Shown here one piece after another: positions 26,248 through 34,277 of a stretch of DNA of 64,000 nucleotides. The notes beneath the pieces are model-generated. The model worked only from the letters and a program-made list of their open reading frames with translations. It did not search any database and was not told where the DNA came from. Source of the DNA: an uncultured Acidimicrobiaceae bacterium (GTDB lineage: Bacteria > Actinomycetota > Acidimicrobiia > Acidimicrobiales > SZUA-35); assembly GCA_947259095.1 (NCBI GenBank), contig CAMYLA010000035.1, positions 1-64,000 of the forward strand. Reading direction: 5' to 3'. The position numbers and the translations under genes are program-made. The stretch's first letter is position 1. The number at the start of each line of letters is the position of its first letter.

Positions 26248-27423
26248 CTATTCGAACAGGGCGTCCACGAATTCGCTCGGCTCGAAGTCGACCAGGTCGT
26301 CGACGCCCTCGCCGAGCCCGACCAGCTTGACCGGAAGACCCAGCTCGGATTCGATGGCGAAGACGATGCCACCCTTGGCCGAACCGTCGAGCTTGGTCAG
26401 CACGACGCCGGTCACATCGACCGCCTCGGTGAAGACCTTGGCCTGGGACATGCCGTTCTGGCCGGTGGTTGCGTCGAGCACCAGCAGCACCTCGGTGACA
26501 TGCCCGGGGTCCTTTGCCGCCACCCGCCGAACCTTGGACAGCTCTTCCATGAGGTTGGACTTGTTGTGCAGCCGCCCTGCGGTGTCGGCCAGCACAACGT
26601 CGCAGCCTCGGGCCGCGGCGGCGGCCACGCCGTCGAAGATCACCGATGAGGGGTCGCCGCCCTCGCTGCCCCTGACGATCTCCGAGCCCGAGCGCTCGGC
26701 CCAGGTGGTGAGCTGTTCGGCCGCCGCGGCCCGGAAGGTGTCGCCGGCGGCCATCAGCGGCCGATGGCCCTCGTCGGTCAGTCGCTTGCCGAGCTTGCCG
26801 ATCGTGGTGGTCTTGCCGACACCGTTCACCCCGACGATCAACCAGACGTTGGTCTCACCGTCATCGAGCCGCAGCGACCGATCCTTGTCGGCCAGCTCCT
26901 CGTGCATGCGCTCCTTGAGCAGCCCGAGGACGTGCTTGCCGTCCTCGACCTTGTTCTCCTTGGCCCGCTGCTGGACGTCCTCGATCAACGACATCGACGT
27001 GGTGACGCCGATGTCGGCCCGGATCAGCGCCTCCTCCAGCTCCTCCCACGCCTCACCGTCGACCCGACTGAGGCCGACCAGATCACCGAGGTAGCCGGTG
27101 AACGCGCTCCGGGCCTTGCCGAGCCGCTCGAAGAACGACGGTTTCTCGATGACCGCCGGAGCGGTGGGCTCGGCCTCGTCGACGACCGGTGGCTCCAGGA
27201 CCTCGATCGGTGGCTGGTCCAGCAAGTCCGGCTCGGCATCGACCCGTTCCAAGGTGTCGGTGCCGCCTCGTCGGAGGTCGAGGCCGGGTTCACCCTGCTC
27301 CAGCACCGAGGCCCCGGCGTCGAGCTCGGCATCGCGGCCTCGGCGGCGAACGGCAACGAACGAGAGGCCGACGGTCAACAACACGACGGCAACAACCAGC
27401 ACGATCACAACAGTTTCGAACAT
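26248..27423 (-). CDS. ftsY: Signal recognition particle receptor FtsY
   Basis: FtsY is the membrane receptor for SRP. The 391-residue protein begins with a real hydrophobic helix (5-25), so it is membrane-anchored, as in other actinobacteria. An acidic linker (30-95) leads to the NG domain: GVNGVGKTTTIGKL (198-211), DTAGRLHNKSNLMEEL, and LTKLDGSAKGG. It precedes ffh on the same strand; smc, often just upstream of ftsY, is 7 kb away here. Confidence 0.97.
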   Translation of the reverse strand: MFETVVIVLVVAVVLLTVGLSFVAVRRRGRDAELDAGASVLEQGEPGLDLRRGGTDTLERVDAEPDLLDQPPIEVLEPPVVDEAEPTAPAVIEKPSFFERLGKARSAFTGYLGDLVGLSRVDGEAWEELEEALIRADIGVTTSMSLIEDVQQRAKENKVEDGKHVLGLLKERMHEELADKDRSLRLDDGETNVWLIVGVNGVGKTTTIGKLGKRLTDEGHRPLMAAGDTFRAAAAEQLTTWAERSGSEIVRGSEGGDPSSVIFDGVAAAAARGCDVVLADTAGRLHNKSNLMEELSKVRRVAAKDPGHVTEVLLVLDATTGQNGMSQAKVFTEAVDVTGVVLTKLDGSAKGGIVFAIESELGLPVKLVGLGEGVDDLVDFEPSEFVDALFE

Positions 27424-27502
27424 CGAGCTGATTCTACTGGGCTGTGGTGGGTCGCCCCGCAGCCGGCAACGAGCCGGAGGACGAACTTGGGCTGGTTGGG
27501 GG

Positions 27503-29031
27503 CTAGTTGCCGCCCCGCAGGCCGAGCGTCACGTCGAGCTCGACCAGTTCACCGTCGCGGATGACCTGGAGCGAGACGGTGTCGCCGGCCTGGTTGGCCA
27601 GCACCAGACCGGCCAGCTCGGGGAACTCGGTGACCGGGGCGCCGTCGAGGCTGAGCACCCGGTCGCCGACCAGCAGTCCCGCGCTCTCGGCCGCCGAACC
27701 GTTTGTCACCTCGGTCAGCCGCACCCCGGCCTCGCCACCGGGTGGCTCTTCGCCACGAACACCGAGGAAGCCGGGCTCGATCGGATCGCCGGCCACCAGA
27801 AGCTCGGCTATCCGCAGGGCGGTGTCGATGGGGATGGCGAAGCCGACGCCGACGTTGGCCGCGCTGAGACCGTCGGTCTGGATCGAGGTGTTGATCCCGA
27901 TCACCCGGCCCCGCCGATCGGCGAGGGCACCACCGGAGTTGCCGGGATTGATGGGTGCGTCGGTCTGGATCATGGCCACGACGCTCTGTTCGTTGTTCTG
28001 GATCGGCCGGTCGACGGCCGACACGATCCCTGCGGTGACCGATTGCTGGAGGTCGAACGGGGAGCCGATGGCGATGGCCACCTGACCGACCAGGGCTTTC
28101 TCACCGGTGGCCAGCGGAGCGATCGGCAGGTCCTCGTCGGTGGCGACCGAGACGACGGCCACATCGGTGTTCACGTCGGTGCCGACCACCCTGCCCGCCA
28201 CACCGACGGTCCAAGGGTCTTGGCCACGAACGCAGCCGGCTCGTCGACATCGGGCGGGGCCAGGGGCGCCGTTGCAGCTCCGGCCGAGTCTGCGGGCACG
28301 GTGGTTGCGCTGGCCGACACCTGCGTCGGCGCTGCGGTTGTCGTTTCCGAGGTGTTGCTCAACTGTGCGGCCCCGAATCCGGTGGCGGCGATCAGCCCGC
28401 CGGCCACGAACGACACCATTGCCCGCCAACCCCAACGGGCGGCGGACGGTTTGGCTGCGGTGACGGCGACCTCGCCGGCCCCGACACCGGGGGGCGCAAC
28501 CGGCGGGAGATAGTGGGCCTGGCCGGCCGGAGGACCGGTTCGGACAGGGGGCGAGACCGGGGCCGCACCGAGCGGCGACCAGCCGGTTGAGCGAACCGAG
28601 GGCGGGAGGGCATCAGCGGCTTGTCCGGCCTCGGCCGGTGGGCCGCCCATCAGGGAGCCGACAGGCGGTGGCGCCGAACCGACAGGCGGTGGCGCCGGAC
28701 CGACAGCAGGGCCGGCCGGCGCGGGACCGGCCAACGGTGGACTCGAGGCCGGCGGTCGAGGGGCAGACGGATTCGAATCGCCGCCGGGGAGCGGGCCGGG
28801 TGATGGCCACGATGACGGTTCCGTCGCCGGTGGTGCGGGATTCGCCGCACCGGGAACGAACGAGGAGGATCCGGTGGGCGGTGGCGATGCTGGAGACCCC
28901 GACACCGACGGCGGCAGCGGCATGCGGTCGGTGCTGTCGGGCGAGGCCACCTCGAATCGACTGGTCTGGTCGGCCGACCGATCTTCGGGCGCCGGACCCT
29001 GCCGTTCGGTGTTACCCGTACTGTCCGTCAT
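27503..29031 (-). pseudogene. HtrA/DegP-type serine protease, broken by deletion and frameshift
   Basis: Two adjoining frames give one PepD/HtrA-like protein. Frame 1 (29031 to about 28200) has a Pro-rich cytoplasmic part of about 200 residues, one membrane helix (MVSFVAGGLIAATGFGAAQL) and the domain start EPAAFVAKTLGPSV, then runs into a stop at 28171. Frame 2 (about 28200 to 27503) resumes at AGRVVGTDVNTDVAVVSV with the Asp, the catalytic serine in INPGNSGGAL, and a PDZ domain. Roughly 50 residues between them, including the catalytic His (TNxHVV region), are missing and the frame changes. ATG 29031 has GGAGG upstream. Deletion in the organism or an assembly error are both possible. Confidence 0.8.
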
Positions 29032-29128
29032 CGCCGAAAGCCTCCAGTCCTCGAACAAACACTACCGAACACCGGGGCCGGGACGCCCAAGCGGGCGACA
29101 AGATCGGTCGCCGGAGCAGCCTGGATCC

Positions 29129-30337
29129 TCACGCTGTCGGCGTTGTGGCGGCCGACAACGTACTCGGCCGCTCCTCAACGATCGGCAACTTGAGACTGAA
29201 GGTTGAGCCGGCACCCAGCGTGGACTCCACCGCGGCCGTCCCGCCGTGACGCTCGACGATCTGCTTGACGATGCTCAACCCCAGCCCGGTGCCGCCACCG
29301 GACGGATCGCCCCGCCAGAACCTTTTGAACACGTTGCCCTGGTCGGCGCTGCTGATACCGGGACCCTCGTCGATCACCGAGACCAGCGCACAGTGGTCAC
29401 CACTTGCCGCCGACACGGTCACGGTCGAGCCGGCCGGAGCCAGCTTGATGGCGTTGGCCACCAGGTTGCTCAAGGCACGACGCAGGGCCGGTCCGTCTCC
29501 TTTGACCACCAACGGGGCGGGGACGGCCACAAGTTCGAGAGCGAGGTGCCGCTGGCGGGCCGCGGCCGAGAACTCGTCGACCACATCGCCGGCCATCGCC
29601 ACCAGGTCGACCTCGGCCATGGCCACTTCCGGCATACCGCTGCGAGCCTGAGCGAGCAGATCGTCGACCAGGACCGCCATTCGCTCGGTCGACCGCATCG
29701 CAACCTCGGCCGAGGCCCTGATGTCGCCGGCGGTTGCATCGGGGTCCGAGAGCGCCAGCTCCAGGTTGGTCCTGGCAACGGCCAGAGGGTTACGCAACTC
29801 GTGAGATGCATCCTGGACGAACCGCCGCTGGTCCTCGAAGGCGCCCTGCAGCCGGTCCAGCATGGCGTCGAAGGTGTCGGCAAGGCCCTTCATCTCATCG
29901 TCGGGGCCGGGCAGACCTATCCGGCGGGAGAGGTCGGTTGCGGTGATGTCGCGGGCGACCATCGTCATCCGGTGGACCGGCCGCAGCGCCGATCCGGCCA
30001 GGAACCAGCCCGCGGCGAACGCCACGACGAACAGCACCGCCAACCCGGTCAGCGATGCCTTCTTCAACTCGTCGAGGGCCCGCAGGTAGGCGTTGTACTC
30101 GAAGATCTGCAGCGCCTCCTGCCGGCCGTCGAAGAACAGCAGGGTGTCGACCGGCCGTCCGGTGTCGGGATCCACCATCTCGACCCTGCCTCGGAACAGC
30201 TCCGGTTCGTCGAGCTGGCGGACCTGCCACATGTAGAGGCCGCCGATCAGCACCGTGCCTCCCACGAACACGGCCAACGCATAGGTCAGCGAGAGTCGGA
30301 ACCGGATCGACTGGATGATCGGGGGTCGCACCACCAT
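29129..30337 (-). CDS. Membrane sensor histidine kinase
   Basis: A 402-residue two-component kinase (ATG 30337, GTGAGG 8 nt upstream). Two membrane helices (about 15-35 and 96-116) flank a small extracellular domain of about 60 residues. Then come a HAMP linker (ALRPVHRMTMVARDITATDL), HisKA with phospho-acceptor His179 in DASHELRNPLAV, and HATPase_c (LSNLVANAIKLAP with Asn, VIDEGPGI, GGTGLGLSIVKQIVERHGG). The first residue of the usual N box, NLVxNA, is intact. It lies 10 nt after the response regulator gene. The signal sensed is unknown. Confidence 0.92.
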   Translation of the reverse strand: MVVRPPIIQSIRFRLSLTYALAVFVGGTVLIGGLYMWQVRQLDEPELFRGRVEMVDPDTGRPVDTLLFFDGRQEALQIFEYNAYLRALDELKKASLTGLAVLFVVAFAAGWFLAGSALRPVHRMTMVARDITATDLSRRIGLPGPDDEMKGLADTFDAMLDRLQGAFEDQRRFVQDASHELRNPLAVARTNLELALSDPDATAGDIRASAEVAMRSTERMAVLVDDLLAQARSGMPEVAMAEVDLVAMAGDVVDEFSAAARQRHLALELVAVPAPLVVKGDGPALRRALSNLVANAIKLAPAGSTVTVSAASGDHCALVSVIDEGPGISSADQGNVFKRFWRGDPSGGGTGLGLSIVKQIVERHGGTAAVESTLGAGSTFSLKLPIVEERPSTLSAATTPTA

Positions 30338-30347
30338 CGGACCAACC

Positions 30348-31094
30348 TCACCTCTCCGGGGCACTCGACGGTGGCCCGCCGGCGCCCCCGGGATCATCAT
30401 GGTCGTTGGCCGACGGCGGTGGGATGAACCGGTAGCCGGCCCCGATGACGGTTTCGATCAGCGTGTGGCCGGTTGCGGCCAGGAGCTTTCGCCGCAGGGT
30501 ACCCACCGTGACCCGGGCGGTGTTGGTGAACGGGTCGAGCATCTCGTCCCACACGTGCTCGAGCAGCCGCTCCTGGCTGAGCACGTCGCCCTCGTGAGTC
30601 ATGAAGTAGCGCAAGAGCGAGAATTCCTTGGTGGTCAGCTCGATCGGTCGTTCTTTCCAGGAAACGAGCTGGCGGGCCGTGTCTAGGGCGAGCTCTCCAG
30701 CGAGCAACACAGCATCGCCACCAGTCGTTTCCCTTCTCAACAAGGTACGAACCCGAGCCGAAAGCTCCTGTAAAGCAAACGGCTTGACCAGGTAATCGTC
30801 TGCGCCGTCGTCGAGGCCTCGGACTCGCTCCTCGATCGAATCACGGGCGGTGACCATCAGGATTCGTGTCGTGGGGTCGAACAGCGGATCGGTTCGGATC
30901 GTCCGGCAGATGTCGAGCCCGTCGAGATCGGGCAGGGTCAGATCGAGCAGCACCAGGTCGTAGGGGTTGATCGACAGCCGCTCCAGGGCCTCCTGGCCGG
31001 TGTTGGACACGTCGACCGCATAGCCCTCACGGCGAAGCGACCCGGCGATCGCATCGGCAAGGTCGGGCTCATCGTCAACAACCAGAATGCGCAC
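30348..31094 (-). CDS. OmpR-family response regulator
   Basis: A 248-residue regulator with a receiver domain (acidic pocket VVDDEPD, phospho-Asp51 in LLDLTLP, conserved Lys in DDYLVKPF) and a winged-helix DNA-binding domain (ELTTKEFSLLRYFMTHEGDV, VGTLRRKL, GAGYRF). A 20-residue Pro/Gly tail ends it. It is co-transcribed with the histidine kinase. The GTG start at 31094 has a TAACCT -10 box 6 nt upstream. It is divergent from the MoxR operon, a possible target. Confidence 0.95.
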   Translation of the reverse strand: MRILVVDDEPDLADAIAGSLRREGYAVDVSNTGQEALERLSINPYDLVLLDLTLPDLDGLDICRTIRTDPLFDPTTRILMVTARDSIEERVRGLDDGADDYLVKPFALQELSARVRTLLRRETTGGDAVLLAGELALDTARQLVSWKERPIELTTKEFSLLRYFMTHEGDVLSQERLLEHVWDEMLDPFTNTARVTVGTLRRKLLAATGHTLIETVIGAGYRFIPPPSANDHDDPGGAGGPPSSAPER

Positions 31095-31100
31095 CGTTCA

Positions 31101-31106
31101 AGGTTA
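31101..31106 (-). promoter_or_regulatory. -10 box (TAACCT) for a leaderless response-regulator start
   Basis: On the minus strand TAACCT ends 6 nt before the GTG at 31094, without a Shine-Dalgarno. The 92-nt divergent region to moxR (31095-31186) probably holds both promoters. Confidence 0.5.
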
Positions 31107-31186
31107 GGCCCGTTCCGAGACCACCATCGGGAGCGATCTTGCGCTTTTGCACCCCTTTTCGCCATGGCTGGCCACAATGGAGGGTC

Positions 31187-32374
31187 ATGGACGACAACAC
31201 CGAGGCCGCGGTCGAGCTCGAGCGGGTGCTCTTCGAGATCAAGAAGGTCATCGTCGGGCAGGATCACATGGTCGAGCGACTCCTGGTGGCCTTGCTGGCC
31301 AGAGGCCACATCCTGCTCGAGGGTCTGCCGGGGCTGGCCAAAACGCTGGCCGTCTCCACCCTGGCCAAAGCCATCGGAGGCAGCTTCGTCCGGTTGCAGT
31401 TCACCCCCGACCTGCTGCCATCCGATCTGGTCGGAACCAGGATCTGGCGGGCCAGCGACGAACGGTTCGACATCGAGTGGGGCCCGGTCTTCGCCAACCT
31501 GTTGTTGACCGACGAGATCAACCGGGCCCCGGCCAAGGTCCAGTCGGCGTTGCTGGAGGTCATGGCCGAACGGCAGGTGTCGATCGGCGGCATCACCCAG
31601 CCCCTGCCGAAGCCGTTCCTGGTGCTCGCCACCCAGAATCCCATCGAGTCCGAGGGCGTGTACACCCTGCCCGAGGCCCAACGCGACCGGTTCCTGATGA
31701 AGGTCACCGTCGGCTACCCCTCCCCGACCGAGGAGCTGGAGATCGTCCGCCGGGTCGGGGTGTCGACACCGGAAGCGTCCGAGGTGATGACCGTCGTCGA
31801 CCTCCAGCGCCTGCAACAGACCACCGATCAGGTCTTCGTCGACACCTCGGTGGCCCAGTACGCAGTCGATCTGGTGATGGCCACCAGAGAACCGGGCCTG
31901 CGGGGCATGCCCGAACTGGAACCGCTGATCGACTTCGGGGTCAGTCCCAGGGCCACCCTCGGTCTGGTGTCGGCCTCCCGGGCCCTGGCGGTCCTGCGCG
32001 GGCGCTCCTACGTGGTCCCCCAGGACACCTTCGACGTCGCCCGCGACGTGCTGCGCCATCGCATCATGTTGAGCTACGAGGCGCTGGCCAAGGGCCTCGG
32101 GGCCGATGATGTGCTGAACCGTGTCCTGGCCGTCGTCCCTGCCGCCAGCATCAGCCCCGTGGAGATCGAGCGGGCTGCGGCGAACGGTCGCGCTGCAAAC
32201 GCCCCGGCCATGCAGCCGCCGGCGCCGAGCGGGGCCGGTTCCCTGCTCGGCACCTCGACTGCGGTGTCCCCGAACGGGCCGACCCCGGCCTCGCCGGCCG
32301 CCCTGGCCGGAACCGAGTCGCCGGCCGGCGATGGCCCGCCGGCCACCGGCCCGGCCGAGCCACCGACCCCGTGA
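31187..32374 (+). CDS. MoxR-family AAA+ ATPase
   Basis: MoxR ATPases act as chaperones that activate partner protein complexes with VWA-domain proteins. The 395-residue protein has Walker A GLPGLAKT (46-53), Walker B (NLLLTDEINRAPAKVQSALLEVM), sensor 1 (VLATQNPIES) and the AAA_lid_2 C-domain, then about 70 residues of Ala/Pro tail. ATG 31187 has GGAGGG 2-3 nt upstream, close spacing. First gene of MoxR-DUF58-VWA, with each start overlapping the preceding stop. Confidence 0.94.
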   Translation: MDDNTEAAVELERVLFEIKKVIVGQDHMVERLLVALLARGHILLEGLPGLAKTLAVSTLAKAIGGSFVRLQFTPDLLPSDLVGTRIWRASDERFDIEWGPVFANLLLTDEINRAPAKVQSALLEVMAERQVSIGGITQPLPKPFLVLATQNPIESEGVYTLPEAQRDRFLMKVTVGYPSPTEELEIVRRVGVSTPEASEVMTVVDLQRLQQTTDQVFVDTSVAQYAVDLVMATREPGLRGMPELEPLIDFGVSPRATLGLVSASRALAVLRGRSYVVPQDTFDVARDVLRHRIMLSYEALAKGLGADDVLNRVLAVVPAASISPVEIERAAANGRAANAPAMQPPAPSGAGSLLGTSTAVSPNGPTPASPAALAGTESPAGDGPPATGPAEPPTP

Positions 32375-33309
32375 CCGATCGACCGTTGCAGGTCGCCGAC
32401 GGCTCCACCCGGGAGGTGTTGCGGCGGCTGGAACTCGACGTCACCCGTCGCCTCGACGGGCTGCTCCACGGCGACCATCGGGGGCTGGTACCAGGCCACG
32501 GCACCGAACTTGGCGAGACCAGGCGATACGCACCGGGTGACGACGTCCGCCGCATCGACTGGAATGTGACGGCCCGATTGTCGGAGGCCCACATCCGTCA
32601 GACGATCGCCGAACGGGAGCTGCAAACCTGGCTTCTGGTCGACCGCTCCTCCCGTCTCGATTTCGGCACCGCCCGCTGCGAGAAACGAGACCTGGTCCTG
32701 GCCGCAGCCGCCGCGGTCGGGTTCCTCACCAGCCGGGACGGCAACCAGATCGGAGCGGTGCTGGCCGGCCGGGGCGAACCGGAGATAGTGCCGGCCAGGG
32801 GATCGCGAAAACACCTCCTCCGGATGCTCCATCAGATCGCAGACAGCCCCCGGGGCGACAACAGCGGTGTCACCGAGCTCGGTCAGGGGCTGGCCAGGCT
32901 CTCCCATCTCGCCAGGCGCCGGGGCCTCATCGCCGTCATCTCGGACTTCATGGTCGCACCGGGCTGGCAGGAGGCGATCACCGTCGCCGCCCGTCGCCAC
33001 GACGTGCTGGCGATCCAGATCACCGATCCCCGGGAGTACGAGCTGCCGAACGTCGGGCTGGTGCTGGTCCGCGATCCGGCCACCGGCCAGGAGCGGGAAC
33101 TGCAGACCAACAAGGCCTCGGTTCGCCAAGCCTTCGCCCAAGCCGCAGCCAAACGGCAGACCGCGCTGGAGGAAGGTCTTCGCCGGGCACATGTCGACCA
33201 CCTCGAGCTCTCGACCGATCGCGAATGGCTCGACGATATGGTCGGCTTCGTCACCGGCCGGAGCAGCCGACTTCAGGCCGGTTCCACCCGAGGCGGCGGC
33301 GCCCGATGA
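32371..33309 (+). CDS. DUF58 domain protein (MoxR operon)
   Basis: A 312-residue DUF58 protein. The domain signature YAPGDDVRRIDWNVTARL lies near residue 50 and a VWA-like fold follows (LLVDRSSRLDFG). Unlike many DUF58 proteins it lacks N-terminal membrane helices, so it appears soluble. It starts with GTG overlapping the MoxR stop (GTGA). The family is constantly linked to MoxR; in Bacteroides and Francisella such operons affect envelope stress tolerance. Confidence 0.9.
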   Translation: MTDRPLQVADGSTREVLRRLELDVTRRLDGLLHGDHRGLVPGHGTELGETRRYAPGDDVRRIDWNVTARLSEAHIRQTIAERELQTWLLVDRSSRLDFGTARCEKRDLVLAAAAAVGFLTSRDGNQIGAVLAGRGEPEIVPARGSRKHLLRMLHQIADSPRGDNSGVTELGQGLARLSHLARRRGLIAVISDFMVAPGWQEAITVAARRHDVLAIQITDPREYELPNVGLVLVRDPATGQERELQTNKASVRQAFAQAAAKRQTALEEGLRRAHVDHLELSTDREWLDDMVGFVTGRSSRLQAGSTRGGGAR

Positions 33310-34277
33310 CGCTGCTCTCTCCTGGCCGGCTCTGGCTGCTCGTGGCGGTGGCGGTCATCGCCGTGCTCTACGTGGTGATGCAACGACGGCGCCGAACCTA
33401 TGCGCTGCGGTTCAGTTCGAGCGAGCTGTTCGACTCGGTGGCCCCCACCAGGCCGGGACTGCGCCGACACCTTCCCCCGGTCGTGTTCATGCTGGCGCTG
33501 GCCACCCTGGTGGTGGCGGTGGCCCAACCGGCCCGCCAGGTCCGGGTTCCCCGGGAACGGGCAACGGTGATCGTGGCCATCGACGTCTCGCTGTCGATGC
33601 AGGCCGAGGACGTGGACCCCGATCGGCTGCAGGCGGCACAGGAAGCGGCCAACCGGTTCATCGACGAGTTGCCGCCGACGCTCAACGTCGGGGTGGTGTC
33701 GTTCGCAGGCACGGCTTCGGTGTTGGTCACCCCGACCAGGGATCGCCTGCCGGCCCGCAACGCCATCAACAACCTGCGGCTGGCCGAATCGACGGCCATC
33801 GGTGAGGCGATCTTCACCTCGCTCGACGCCCTCCTCGGCGCCCCACCGGACGAGACCGGCGAGCTGCCGCCGGCCCGGATCGTGCTGCTCTCCGACGGGG
33901 AGACCACGGTCGGCCGACCGGATTCGGCGGCCATCGAGGCGGCTCGGGAGGCCCAGATCCCGGTATCGACCATCGCCTTCGGCACCGAGGGCGGCACCAT
34001 CATCTACGACGACCCGAGGACCGAGTCCGTCGAGTCGGAGCCGATCCGGGTTCCGGTTCGCGAGGACAACCTCCGAGCCATCGCCGATCAAACCGACGGG
34101 GCGTTCTTCACCGCCTCCTCGCTGCAGGAGCTCGAAGACGTGTACCAGGACATCGGCTCGGCCATCGGCTACGAGGACGTGAACCGGGAGATCACCGACT
34201 GGTTCGTGGCCGGCGGGCTGGCACTGCTGGTGTTGACCTCAGGCCTCAGCCTGCTCTGGTTCCAACGCCTGCCCTGA
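33306..34277 (+). CDS. VWA-domain membrane protein (BatA-like)
   Basis: A 323-residue membrane protein with helices at about 8-26 and 58-75, an extracytoplasmic VWA domain and a C-terminal helix (about 298-318). The metal-ion-dependent adhesion site is intact: DVSLS (93-97), a threonine in the second loop, and SDGE. It starts at ATG 33306 overlapping the DUF58 stop (ATGA). Its last 39 nt overlap the 3' end of smc on the opposite strand, so both stop codons lie inside the other gene. Confidence 0.92.
   Translation: MTLLSPGRLWLLVAVAVIAVLYVVMQRRRRTYALRFSSSELFDSVAPTRPGLRRHLPPVVFMLALATLVVAVAQPARQVRVPRERATVIVAIDVSLSMQAEDVDPDRLQAAQEAANRFIDELPPTLNVGVVSFAGTASVLVTPTRDRLPARNAINNLRLAESTAIGEAIFTSLDALLGAPPDETGELPPARIVLLSDGETTVGRPDSAAIEAAREAQIPVSTIAFGTEGGTIIYDDPRTESVESEPIRVPVREDNLRAIADQTDGAFFTASSLQELEDVYQDIGSAIGYEDVNREITDWFVAGGLALLVLTSGLSLLWFQRLP

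Noticed and set aside
28171-28435. Programmed frameshift joining the two halves of the HtrA gene
   Set aside because: No slippery sequence was seen and about 50 residues including the catalytic histidine are absent, which a frameshift alone cannot restore.
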